Shown: one piece after another, positions 51,306 through 62,126 of the stretch
How the letters are laid out: every line of letters starts with the position of its first letter
Position numbering within the stretch: the first letter of the stretch is position 1
Made by a program: the position numbers and the translations under genes
Notes under the pieces: model-generated
Databases searched by the model: none
What the model saw: the letters and a program-made list of their open reading frames with translations, nothing else
What the model was told of the DNA's origin: nothing
From: Purshia tridentata
Lineage: Eukaryota; Streptophyta; Magnoliopsida; Rosales; Rosaceae
Direction: 5' to 3'
Assembly (NCBI GenBank): GCA_003254885.1
Contig: QANT01006358.1
Coordinates: 119,542-183,541, forward strand
DNA length: 64,000 bases

Positions 51306-52595
51306 ATGGCATCCCCAAACAGTTCCATTTGTCATTCAAACTTTGGTGTTGTGACTCTTATTTTCATTTATCTTATTGTGTGTTGTGATTCATCAGCTAT
51401 AGCAGGAGGAAATGGTGGGTTCAGTGCCAAACTTATCCACCGAAACTCCCCAAACTCACCCTTCTATAATCATAACAATACTCATTCCATGAAGAGGTCA
51501 ATATTCTATCCAAATACTCCAGGATCAAAAATAATACCTGAGAATGGGGAATATCTTTTGAAGCTTTCAATTGGGAATCCATCATTTGATATTTATGGCA
51601 TTGCTGATACAGGCAGTGACCTATTGTGGACGCAATGTATACCATGTTATGGCTGCTATAAGCAGACTAAACCCAAGTTCGATCCCATAAAGTCCTCAAC
51701 ATATAGTGACCTTCCTTGTGCTGTACAGGAATGTCATTTTATCCCCACTTCTTGTTCATCTCAAAATGTCTGCAATTATGAATACGGGTATGGAGATGGT
51801 TCCGTGACCAAAGGGGTATTGGCTAAAGAAACAATCACCTTGACATCCACCTCAGGGAAGGCTATTTCACTGAAAAATATTGTGTTAGGTTGTGGGCATC
51901 ACAATACTGGGACTTTTAGTGAAAATGAAATGGGTATTTTTGGTCTTGGTGGAGGGCCCATATCACTTATTTCTCAAATGGGTTCTTTGGTTGGAGGCAA
52001 AAAGTTCTCCTACTGTTTGGCGCCATTTCACACTGATCCTAGTATTGAAAGCAAGATCAGCTTTGGCAGAGGAAGTGAAGTATTGGGGGAAGGGGTGGTG
52101 TCAACACCATTGGTGTTGCAAGAAAATGCCCCCTTTTATTTTGTCACTGTGAGAGGAATTAGTGTTGGAAATAAGTTTGTGCCTTTTGATTCATCAGGGA
52201 AAGTTTCAAAAGGCAACATGTACCTAGACTCAGGAACGCCCTCAACATATATATCAACATATTTATATGACCAATTGGTGGCAGAACTGAAGAAGCAGAT
52301 TCCAATGACACCCATTGAAAATGACCCAAGTTTGGGAGCTCAGCTCTGCTACAAAAGTAAAACTAATCTCAGAGGACCACTCTTGACAGTGCATTTTCAG
52401 GGTGGTGCTAATGTGCAGTTAACACCAACACAAACCTTCATTCCACCAAGAGATGGCGTTTTCTGCTTTGCAATGATAGGTGACGCTAGTGATGGTAGTA
52501 TTTATGGAAACTTTGCTCAGTCAAACTTTTTGATTGGTTTTGACCTCGAAAGAATGACAGTCTCCTTCAAGCCAACTGACTGTACTAAACAATAA
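51306..52595 (+). CDS. CDR1-like aspartic protease (pepsin A1 family)
   Basis: Intronless, 429 aa. Apoplastic aspartic proteases of this group (nepenthesin/CDR1) are secreted; CDR1 acts in disease resistance. I chose the ATG giving MASPNSSIC and a hydrophobic signal segment (about residues 12-34); an in-frame ATG at 51198 would add 36 residues and bury the signal peptide. The propeptide has GGFSAKLIHRNSPNSPFYNH. Active site 1 is ADTGSDLLWTQC (Asp 101), followed by the Cys-rich nepenthesin-type insert CIPCYGCYKQTKPKFDPIKS. The flap region includes YEYGYGDGSVTKG, and active site 2 is LDSGTPSTYI (Asp 308). It ends SFKPTDCTKQ. All key residues are present. It is a tandem paralogue of the upstream pseudogene. 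Confidence 0.95.
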   Translation: MASPNSSICHSNFGVVTLIFIYLIVCCDSSAIAGGNGGFSAKLIHRNSPNSPFYNHNNTHSMKRSIFYPNTPGSKIIPENGEYLLKLSIGNPSFDIYGIADTGSDLLWTQCIPCYGCYKQTKPKFDPIKSSTYSDLPCAVQECHFIPTSCSSQNVCNYEYGYGDGSVTKGVLAKETITLTSTSGKAISLKNIVLGCGHHNTGTFSENEMGIFGLGGGPISLISQMGSLVGGKKFSYCLAPFHTDPSIESKISFGRGSEVLGEGVVSTPLVLQENAPFYFVTVRGISVGNKFVPFDSSGKVSKGNMYLDSGTPSTYISTYLYDQLVAELKKQIPMTPIENDPSLGAQLCYKSKTNLRGPLLTVHFQGGANVQLTPTQTFIPPRDGVFCFAMIGDASDGSIYGNFAQSNFLIGFDLERMTVSFKPTDCTKQ

Positions 52596-53155
52596 GTGAA
52601 ACACCATAATAATAATAAAAGTTCAGTTCAGGTGTGCTATTTATATTCGGTCAGTGATGGCTTCTCATCCTTTTGTGTAGGTTCAAATCCTATTGGAGGC
52701 GTTTCTTTTTCTTTCCTTTTTTTCAAATTTTGATAAGCCAATAATGAAAGCATAATTTTTATGGGGATAAGAAACAATAAGATGAGCTTAATATAAGAAA
52801 CATAAAGGTTCCTATCTTTTTTTCTGGATTTTCTACAGGGAACTGTAGATTAATCATTAGAAGAAAACAGCCATAGTGGACAAGAAGAGACTAATAGAGG
52901 GTTACAGACTGTACATATATATGGTCAATAAATGTAATAAAACAATCAAAGAAATATTTCTTTTGGTAAAAAAAACACAATCAAAGAATTTATTTGTATG
53001 GATCACATGCATAGTTCAAACACATATGATGTATCAGATCAGATCAACTTAGTTGATAACCTGTAACATCCGATAACCGGTACTATAAAAACTGAAATTG
53101 TAAACTATGAAGACAACAGGGGAAAAAAAAAAAAAAAAACTAATTTTTAGCTCTG
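52596..53155. other. Convergent 3' region, aspartic protease / DRIP
   Basis: A possible SINE head on the plus strand at about 52651-52700 (A-box-like TGATGGCTTCTC, B box GGTTCAAATCC at 52680-52690, followed by a T-rich tail). Otherwise 3' UTR sequence. Confidence 0.5.
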
Positions 53156-54088
53156 TCAGGGATTTTGGACTCTGCGACAATATGAAAGGACCATCACAAA
53201 ATCCTTGGCTGAGGAGCCAACTGCTGCAGGAATTTTTTTGGCTGTGGATGCTGTTCGGAACCACAGATCGACTAGGTTTTGTAGTTGCAGCGTTGGAAGC
53301 ACAGGCTGACCCCGGCACATGATCTCCACCTACAAGGGAAGAAAAAAATAAACTTGAGCTATTCATCTCATTAGTATAAAAGAAAAGCCAGACCATATCA
53401 CTTCTTCTACTGAATATAAAAAGGAGAAACACTCGTCTCAAAATGCATACAATATACATAGATTAAAGGTTTCATGTTCCTTGGCCAAAAAGAAGAAGAA
53501 AAGGTTTCATGTTCTAATTAACAACCCTTAGTGCAGAGCATTTATGATGTATTATAATACACCAAGATAATTTTTTCTCAAAATACCACCAAAAAAAAAC
53601 CCAAATCTTCTTAACTTTGTTGCAAGGCAACAAGGATATACTCACCTCTGCTTCACTGCTAAGTTCAAGTTTCTTCGCAAGGTACTTCTGGACATATGAT
53701 ACAGGCATCTTACCATCCCTGTGAAAGAAAAAGAAAGTAAATACAACTAAGCCCCAAGAAAATCTTTTGACCTTGATAACCAAATGGCATTTTAGCTACC
53801 ACAATGTCGTAATAACTGAAAGATTTCAGGATAACAAGTATAAAACCGTTCAAAATTAATAATATTGTAAAATTAACCGTTCAAAAATATATATATCGAA
53901 ACCAATAACTATCCATGACAGTAGATCGATGGAGATCTATAATATTTCTGAAATCTAAATCTTGAACCCATTAGTTATTTTGCTCACTAACAAGGAAGCA
54001 GTTAAAAGAACAATGATTTGTTTAACTTTCTGGTATAGACATATTCTCACCCAACGATAGTATCACTAACAAGTAGTTCACACACACA

Positions 54089-54122
<34 letters not shown>

Positions 54123-55009
54123 GACACGAAGATGAACCCAAATTTTGACACTGGTTGCTACATCCTAGACATGTTGAGATGATTGATTAAATTTCTAATA
54201 TAAGACAATGGATTAGTAAGCAAAATAGCAAAACTTCAAAGCAAGAAACAGGACTATAGAACTCACTTTATTCTCAAGTAACATGCTGATATTTGTGGCA
54301 AGGAAGCATCTCCTTTCCTGAAGCCATTTAAATTAATATCAGAAATAAACATGGAATAAATCACAAATAGAGCTCCCCAGATACACAAAACCACATAACT
54401 ATATAAGTTTTACCACCAATGGAGCATCTCACCAGTTTTCAGATGCAACCAAGGAGAACCAAATAGGACTATTTCTTCTGGTATGCATATCCCCACATGC
54501 ATCTAGCATAGCTTGAGCTGAGGCACATGACTCCCCAGATGGAGCTACCTTGTTGCGATTACCTGCACGCAACCTTTTTCGTTTCACCGCTCCCACAACC
54601 GTTGTTCCGTTACTGTTATGTTTCCCTCTCGCACTGTGTTCGGGCTCCTTCATTTTTGTTTTGGGCATATATACATCATTATCCGGAGCATTTGGCAGAT
54701 CTGCTTCTGTCTTATTTTCAGGCATATAAAGTTCATTATCAAGGGCATTAAGTGGCTCTGATTTGGCAAGGAACAACCCTTGTGAATTTGACTTAGATGA
54801 CTTGGTTCGGTTAGCAGCCTCTACAAGACAGTTTAACGGTGTCCACAGATCAGCTTTCCCTTCTGTTACTTCAACATCATACTTTGTATCTTTATTAGGC
54901 CTTTTGTCATAGGAAGACTCGGGCATGGAAGAATCCTGCATTAATTGAATAAGCATGCAAAAATCCTAATTAAGTGTTGGGGAATAAAGTATAATAGACT
55001 TCCCCACAT

Positions 55010-55043
<34 letters not shown>

Positions 55044-57287
55044 TATATATATATCATATATGTCATCATATTGTTCTGAAGAGTTTTTGTTTCATCATAT
55101 CTCTCTCGTTGGTCAGTCCAATTGTCGTTCATCACTCATGGTGTGATCTTCTGACATCATCCACCACTTCTCATCATCTTTTACTGTTAAATATCCGGTT
55201 TGTTCACCAAAATCCTCGGCATCTTCCCTAACTTTTTCGGCATCTCTTCATTCTATTCTGTTTTATAGTTATTTAACAAGCTGGGGATGAGCATCATCTT
55301 TGCTCTAGCTTGAGGGAGTATGTTATAGAATAAAAGTGTATTGCAATTAAGGCCAGTCAGACTATTTTGTTTCCTAGTTTGTTTAGGAGTGTGACCTAAT
55401 TTCCTAAAATTAGAGTCCTTTATTTGTAATTAGGATTGTAAATTACCTAAAATCCCTTTAAAGTTAGTAACGTATATTATTTTCTCACTATTCTCAACAC
55501 AAAGCATTGGACTTGTTTGGTTTTCAATAAAATCAAACTTAAACCCTATGATAAAGCACAAAGAATCAAACTCCTGCCCCACTTTTACCTGCATCTTATT
55601 TCGAGCGACTTTATCAAGAGAATCAGGTGAGCTAGAGCTCATTGGATGATCTTCTCCAGAATCTTCTCTCCTCACAGGTTCTTCAGCAGAAAAACTGCAT
55701 CCCCGTAAAGCAGCAGCCTTTCTTGTCAAAGCTCTTGATCTCTTTCCAGTCAAGCCTGTCTGCATTGAAACTTTGGGGGTGCTGACCACCAATGAAGATA
55801 ATGATCTCTCCTTCCTTTTCATTGGCAGTGGAGTTGAAGGTGTAACATCAGGGGCATTGATTTTCCTTCCTTTAAGAGGAAATATCTTGGCCCTGATATC
55901 TTGCAAATTATGGTCTGGCCTGCACATCATTAACGGCAAGTATGTGTGAGAAAATTTCTATGTACAGCTCCAGCACACATTTACGAAAATATGATGGGAA
56001 TCTATTACAATGAAATTCAGAAACTGGTGACTTAACAAAGAATTATTTATGGGGAATAAAACCTTTATCTCAGTCTAGAAAATTTCAAACTGTTATGATG
56101 ATTGACAAAGCATCAACGTAGTGAGTAAAATCATAAGGTTTTCTAGAGCCATTTACCAAATCTACTTTTTTTTTTCTCTCTTAGTAAAACTAGCGTCAAT
56201 GACGATAATAAAAAAGAAGCAACTTTTGGATATCTTTCCATGCCTGTAGGTTCAGATGCTTAATTACATGATATGTGTGTACGTGTGTACAAATACGGTC
56301 ATTTGCTACAAATGTGCAAAATGCAATATGTTGTAGGAGTGTGTACGTGTGTACGTATGTATGTGTGTACATGCGCGCGTGCATGCAAGAATGTGTACGC
56401 GTGTGCGTGCATGCATGTGTACGTGCGTGCGTGCGCAGTCATTTTAAAAGACATTAAATATACACAAGGGTTCCACCAATTAAATATCTACAGGTTACCC
56501 GCTTTCTAACAAGTTCAGTACATCTCTATTCAATGATCCAAGGAACCAACAACACCATGCAATTAGCTGTAAACCAGTTGACCAATATGCGAACCTGTAA
56601 TCCAAGGAAAAAGAAGTGTCTGTTCAGAATATAGCTACAGTACCTGAGTTTTTCAACTGGTAGACAGCCCAGATCAATGTTGCATACAGGGCAGCAATCC
56701 ACCTCCTCATCTGAGAGTTTCTCATATATGCACTTCCTGCAAACTGGTTTAAAAATCAAGATTTTATACGTTAGCAGTGGATTACAGAAAGAATCGAAGC
56801 ATTCTTAAAGGCAAAACATTTTCTGCAATTCCATGGGAATTCATGGTAACATTTAAAAGAAAGATAAATTTCGTAATGTCCTGCGGTTAACCAATCAACA
56901 AAAAAGAAGAAAAATTGTGTCAAGGCAAGCAAAAAGGCCAATACATAGAATTCAAATTACACACCGAATTTCCAAATGCAAATAGGAAACGGAATCATCT
57001 GAGAAAAAATTCAAAAAATTTCATGATAGACGAAAACCCCAGATAATCAAAATACGAAATTTGAAGAACTAGAATTATAACATGCAAAACAAAAACAGAC
57101 CCAGATCAAAAACAAATACTACGAAATCAGTAAAATAAAAATTGATCAAAGAGAGATTAAATGGACACTAACACGTATGGAGGCAGAGAGATATTGTTGT
57201 AGCCTCATTCAACAGCTTATTACAAAGAGGGCACGTCATGCATGCCTCAAGTGCCTCCCTCTTAACTTTCACCACCTGATCACTCAT
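53156..57287 (-). CDS. DRIP2: DRIP-type RING E3 ubiquitin ligase (DREB2A-interacting)
   Basis: Seven coding exons on the minus strand: 57287-57173, 56743-56644, 55919-55589, 54935-54433, 54317-54267, 53718-53646 and 53329-53156 (448 aa). DRIP1/2 ubiquitinate the drought regulator DREB2A. A C3HC4 RING lies at residues 19-59 (Cys 19/22/35, His 37, Cys 40/43/56/59; CLHTFCRKCIYEKL) and continues VCNIDLGCLPVEKLRPDHNLQD. The middle is a basic, Ser-rich linker with KRKERSLSSL and KRKRLRAG, possible nuclear localisation signals. The C-terminal RAWUL-like domain reads LPQISACYLRIKDGKMPVSY, YLAKKLELSSEAEVEIMCRG, LVDLWFR. This is the RING plus RAWUL plan of polycomb-type ligases. Introns 3 and 4 hold TE and microsatellite material. 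Which DRIP paralogue cannot be decided here. Confidence 0.92.
54079..54120. repeat. (CA)n microsatellite in a DRIP intron
   Basis: CA dinucleotide repeat with one GA interruption. Confidence 0.93.
55014..55041. repeat. (TG)n microsatellite in a DRIP intron
   Basis: 14 TG units followed directly by a short AT repeat. Confidence 0.93.
55195..55499 (+). mobile_element. Truncated Ty1/copia retrotransposon: RNase H end, polypurine tract, one LTR
   Basis: Inside DRIP intron 3, antisense to DRIP. A decayed RNase H C-terminus can be read (LFTKILG, later NKLGMSIIFALA and a stop), which fits the LFTK... NKLGM.DI.APA end of copia polyproteins. A purine-rich tract (TTGAGGGAGTA, ending 55320) follows. 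Then comes a TG...CA-bounded stretch of 179 bp (55321-55499) starting TGTTATAGAATA and ending TTCTCAACA, as expected of a copia LTR. No 5' LTR or integrase region is present, so this is a 3' remnant. Confidence 0.75.
56271..56440. repeat. Alternating purine-pyrimidine (TG/AC/GC) tract in DRIP intron 2
   Basis: Long stretch of degenerate TGTGTACGTGTGTAC and GTGCGTGCGTGC units with few breaks in purine-pyrimidine alternation; of the type that can adopt left-handed (Z) DNA. Confidence 0.75.
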
Positions 57288-58722
57288 CTCTTCTTCCTCC
57301 TTAACTCTCTCTCTCTCTCCCCCCTCCCTCCTCTCTATCTAAACCACATTCAACTCCAAACCCAACAGAAACACAAACCAAGATTGCATAAATATGCGAA
57401 ACAATCAAGAAAGACCGAGGCTTTGTTAAGGTTTATGGGACGTGGTGGAGGCGTGGATCTGAGAGAGTGAAGAAAGTGGCGGGTTTGGGGGCGAAATTGA
57501 GAGAATGGATTGGATTGTTTGCGGAAAATTACGTGGGGTTTGTTGGGTTTAGGACAGAGAACGCGTGGTGGGTTTGTTTCGGGAGGTTTGGTTGGGACGA
57601 AAACACATTAACATGAGCGAGAGACGTTATGTTAGAATTTATAGCCTTTTTGTGCGTGCGACGGTGCAACTGCGTAGCATTGTGTCTTGTCTGTCACTCA
57701 CTCTTGCGCTGCAACGCAACACACCCACAGCTTCATTGACTTCTACATTGACCACTTTTGTTCTTGTTGTGGATATGGATATAATAAAGTGCGTCGTTTT
57801 GAGACTGCCACGTCATATTTTCATTTTATTATAGTTTTTGTTTTTTGTTTTTTTTATGCCATGCCAGAGTGTCACAGATCAGAATCATGGGATAATAAAC
57901 TGTTTATAATGAAGTTTGTCCATTGTGGTCCGCTATATATAAATTTATTATTGTTAATTTGAACTATGAACACGTTTAAAATAAACGTTGTGAAGTAGTC
58001 AAATGAACAATTATTCCAACCCTTTCCTAGAGTCTAGAAAATAATCGTTAATTGGTACGGGCCTTGTACCATATTCCATTCGAATTTCAAAAAATGGAAC
58101 ATATTGTGACAACTTGTCATATACATAGATGGAAACCAAAATAAATACAAAGAATAAAAAAAAACCATTTAAGAGCTTTGGGTGTCACGTTTAGTTGTCT
58201 TGAGCAAAAGGATATATAAAACATAATTAATTCCATTAATGGAAGTGATTTTATTTTACTACTAAAAATAATTTTTGTAAAGTTTTTACGTAATAATGAG
58301 TTTTTACGAATACGTTGTTTTATATTATATACGTGATGAAAAAATTAAAAGTGATGAAGCGTAGGAAGAAATTATTACCAACATGATCAATCCTAGTGTA
58401 AAAAGGAAAGAGGGTTAATTTCAAAATTATTTAAGTGAGAATTGGGATGTAATGGTACTTCAAAATAATTGAATTAGAGTTCATATGCTTCAACATTATA
58501 CTAATAACATGCATCAGACCCATATCTCACTTTTATTAAGAAAGTGGAAATTTACAGTCATAGTAATAAACTTCTTGTTAGTATCCAAGAAGCAATTCCA
58601 CTTTCGGTTTATTTTCCACCCATAATAAACTTTAGGGTAAACTTTATTTATTAATAATTAATTAAACCATGCGAGTAGAGAGTAGAGAGTGGGTGCATGG
58701 TATGGGCTTTAATACTTGGGCT
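57288..58722. other. Intergenic region between the DRIP and PR-4 genes
   Basis: DRIP leader with a CT tract (about 57306-57325) and promoter on the left; AT-rich DNA after 57,700. No gene seen. Confidence 0.55.
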
Positions 58723-59276
58723 CTAGTCACCACAGTCCACAAAGTCGTAGTTGACAATAAGGTGGCCTTGGGCATTGCCATTTCCGTCCGTGTCAATTTG
58801 GTTAAATACATTCACGTCCAAATCCAACCCTCCATTGCTGCACTGATCAACAATTCTCACTGTTGCCTGAGCTCCGGTCCTAGTGTTCGTCACCTGCATA
58901 TCATTTATATTCGAGTGTGAACGTTCGTTGATGAGTATTCAAAAACGGTGTCTAAATTTTTGAAATATATATGTATAAATGTAATGAAATGGTGTTAAAT
59001 ACGTACCCTGAGGCACTTTCCACAAGCAGCTTGGCCGGTGGGGCCAACAGGTCCACAGAAGGCAGTCCATCCATATTTGCTGCGCCATGCGAGAGGCTTA
59101 TCGGCATCCCATGTTGCGCAGAAGGCACTGGCAGCGAGCAAGTCCCAGTTGATTTGCTGTGGATTGTAGAGGTGGTATGTGGCTCTCACATTTGAAGCAC
59201 TTTGGGCTGAGGCACTGCTCACTACGCACATCATCACCATCGCCAATAACACAACGCTCATCTTCCCCATTTTCAT
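58723..59276 (-). CDS. PR4: Pathogenesis-related protein PR-4 (barwin domain, class II)
   Basis: Two exons on the minus strand: 59276-59007 and 58893-58723 (146 aa). PR-4 proteins are secreted barwin-fold proteins, reported as antifungal with RNase or chitin-related activity. Signal peptide about residues 1-24 ([17 protein letters not shown]), directly followed by [20 protein letters not shown], so the hevein chitin-binding domain is absent (class II). Barwin motifs: [69 protein letters not shown]. All six barwin cysteines are present. A second in-frame ATG lies two codons downstream. By gene order the counterpart is Arabidopsis PR4 (At3g04720), although that protein has a hevein domain. Confidence 0.95.
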
Positions 59277-59345
59277 ATGATTAATTTGTATATTCCAATA
59301 ATCTATATATACTTGGTACACAAGGATATGGGAGATCGATGAGGG

Positions 59346-59490
59346 AATTTATAGGCATGGGGGGGTTAGTATTGGAATTACTAGTCTAACCTTGGGGATG
59401 CTGGAATTCTACGGCATGAAAATTGAATTGTCTACCACCACCACATTAATTCACCACGTACGCTCATGACCTTGACTGACCTTTGACCGA
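59346..59490 (-). promoter_or_regulatory. PR-4 promoter: TATA box and two W boxes
   Basis: On the minus strand a TATA box (TATAAATT, about 59347-59354) precedes the start codon by about 75 bp. About 200 bp upstream of the start codon lie two TTGAC cores (59472-59476 as TTGACT and 59483-59488 as TTGACC, read on the plus strand), which are W boxes bound by WRKY factors. Confidence 0.6.
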
Positions 59491-60582
59491 AATACATGTA
59501 TACAGGACCTTCTCAATTCATGAATGACTTTTGCATCTGAATTCCACACAATATATAGAGCAGCCTAGACGGCCTAATTAATAATAGGACGTGGCAGCCT
59601 ACACAGATGGACCGTCAATATGAGCACCTAATTAACTTGTGTATATATATATGGTCTAAAATGGTGGCTTATCTCGATCTTCTTGTAAGAGCCAAGTTAT
59701 TAGTACTAGTTGAAATTGTAGAATATGGTAGAAATGGTACATGGACTATTAACCATTAATCACGGAAAAAAATCAGGTAGAAAGTAGGACTTTCTATAAT
59801 TAAAGAGTTCTTTTTTCTAATGAACGAAATTTATATAATTAATCTGTTAAAAAAAACACAAATCCTTAATTATTCTCTTAAGAATATGTGATTTTACTCT
59901 TCTTACGTACCTATATGTTTTACTTAATCTAGAAGCAGCGCGTTTGGGGTGAGAAAATTAAGCGACCGCTGATGTCCATGCATGTGCACCACGACAATTT
60001 TGGCTTGACCTTAATTAAGGTTATAAATAAGACAAACAGCCACGTCAGATACTATGACCGGCGCATGCTGGATTTATCTATATTTGCTTGTATTGTACGT
60101 AACGTTATATATGATGTTACTTGGCAGGCTTGCATATCTCACACCCCCTATTTTTAGTTTCTTGTGTCCATCTCAATTCTCATCCCATCTAAAAATAATC
60201 AATCAAATCAACAAGAAGGCCGGAAATGCAGAGCCAATTAAACTTCAAGTTAAAAAAACTACTGTTCTGTTAACAAGATTAATTAATCAAAGTAAGCTTA
60301 AAAATCATCATCTCTTATTTTGTTAATTAATTTACGTTAATTGAAGGTGACATATATTATGATCATCGATTATGTACAACATTATTGTGTAAGTTTGTTT
60401 TTTATCTATTAATTTAAACTTATGAGACAGATTGATCATATAAATACATCTTAATTAGTTCGTTTGCATAACAAGGGCATTGCCTAGCTGCATGTTTGCC
60501 TCGGTAATTTGGAAATCAATGCATGCGTATATTGTCAACTCATCACGCTCAACTTTTTGTATGTTTCATTGTGATGATAATC
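59491..60582. other. AT-rich intergenic region
   Basis: Upstream region of PR-4; no gene or recognisable repeat seen. Confidence 0.55.
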
Positions 60583-61045
60583 CAAATATTAAACCCCAAA
60601 TAAGTTGATATGATATTAAAGTTTTGATATCTGCTTAGATAAGGACCATTAATAATTTGCTTTCTTTATCAATTAAATAATGATATCATTCCTATCAATT
60701 GCTTTCTTATAATTTGCTTCCTTATTATCATAATGTGTGTGCAAGATATATTATTGGAATGTATAGAATGAGATCGAGTGGATTGTTTGAAAACAGTTAT
60801 AAAAATATATGATATATAAGTTCACTATAGAGTAATATGTAAATATTAACCCGCAATTAGGTTGATATGATATTAAAGTTTTGATATCTGCTTAGATACG
60901 GACCATTAATAATATGCCTTCTTGACCATTTAAACAATGATATAATTCCTATCATTCTCTTTCTTTTAATTTGCTTCCCTATTAGATACATCCAAACGCG
61001 TAATGTGCGTACAAGATTATTGGAGTTATATGGAATGAGATCGAG
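60583..61045. repeat. Direct duplication with 258-bp period
   Basis: Copy 1 (60583-60779) and copy 2 (60841-61045) share long runs, for example GATATGATATTAAAGTTTTG and ATCTGCTTAGATA, and end at GAATGAGATCGAG; diverged by substitutions and small indels; 61 bp of unrelated sequence between. Confidence 0.85.
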
Positions 61046-61133
61046 AATTTTTTGTACATATAAAAAATATGTACCAATTAGGATTTGGATTTCCTACTAA
61101 TACTTAGAAGTCCAGGAGATGCAAAATGATAAT

Positions 61134-61180
61134 TGGGCTGAAGCACTTGCCACAAGCTAGCTTATTGTTCAGGAGGCCCA
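61134..61180 (-). pseudogene. Short PR-4 relic
   Basis: On the minus strand a stretch reads GPPEQ, stop, then in a shifted frame ACGKCF, resembling the [14 protein letters not shown] segment of the barwin domain of the intact PR-4 gene. Too short for independent proof; supported by the longer relic nearby. Confidence 0.45.
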
Positions 61181-61483
61181 ACCCAACTGATCCGCTTAAG
61201 ACATTAATGCATGGTCCATTCATCTCTGCAGCCACTGTCGCTGTTAAATTACTGATTTAACCTTGCTGTTGGAACTCGGAAGAACCTGGCTAGCTGGTAA
61301 GACTTTTTCCATTTTGACTTCCAACCTTGACTGGCTTACTTGAGCAATTTCAATTTAAATAATTCTGGTGCTGATCTAGTCATGAATTTTAGTACTGATC
61401 ATTTTGGCTGCAAAGTAATTAAGGTACCCTTTTGTGGGTATACATTGAACTGAAAATAAAGGGAGAGAGTTCAGTACTGCAAG

Positions 61484-61580
61484 TAGGGGTGGGCATGGTA
61501 TGACATGGTATGACATGAACCTCATACCTATCCCATACCATAAATTTTTAACTGGTATGGTATGGTATGGTATGGACATT
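61484..61580. repeat. ATGGT-type repeat next to a TAGGGGTGGGCA motif
   Basis: TAGGGGTGGGCATGGTATGA begins at about 61484; two copies of ATGGTATGAC and a (TATGG)n tract follow, with an N at 61593. The 12-base TAGGGGTGGGCA resembles the terminus of plant hAT elements, but no matching inverted end was found. Confidence 0.4.
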
Positions 61581-61770
61581 TTCAAAAATGATNATAAAGT
61601 GTGCCAAATCTGGTCAAAATTAAAGCATAGCTAATAGATAGACACAAGGGAAAAGAGCCAAGTGGCATCGAACACCGTAGTTGTGACGCCATAATTATTA
61701 ACCTCACCCCCATTGGAGAAATTAAATTTAGTGATCATGAAGAAGATGAGAAAGCAGAGGATTATCAAAG

Positions 61771-62126
61771 CCATGAGCACAGTTGACGAACTGGTTATTG
61801 ACACTGAGGTAACCTTGTCCATATCCTCTTCCATCACTGTCTATTTTGTTAAACACACGACATCCAAATCCAAGCCTCCGTTACTGCATGCACTGGTCCC
61901 GGCATTAGTAACCTTAATTATATCATATCATATCAAACACAAAATCAATTAGATTCTTGTATTAGATATTAATTACGATTATTGTAATTAAGATTGAGTG
62001 CCACAAGAAGCTTGGCTGCGAGGGCATAGTTGGTTCGCCATGAGTAGGGTTTGCCAGCATCCCATGTAGAGCATGTTGCTCTGGATTATACAAATGATAA
62101 GTTTAACGCACATTCGATGCACTCTC
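61771..62126 (-). pseudogene. PR-4 (barwin) pseudogene
   Basis: Second PR-4 copy on the minus strand, heavily decayed. The 5' part reads ESASNVR, stop, TYHLYNPE, then after a deletion CSTWDAGKPYSWRTNYA; the barwin segment [13 protein letters not shown] is deleted. The intron region is kept. The exon-2-like part reads VTNAGT, then after a deletion [10 protein letters not shown] and, one frame over, [16 protein letters not shown] and NQFVNCAHG. At least one stop, one frameshift and three deletions. The order exon 1 then exon 2 shows a DNA-level duplication and not a retrocopy. Confidence 0.85.

Noticed and set aside
57177-57470. Plus-strand frame over the DRIP RING exon
   Set aside because: Antisense shadow of the RING exon and its CT-rich leader.
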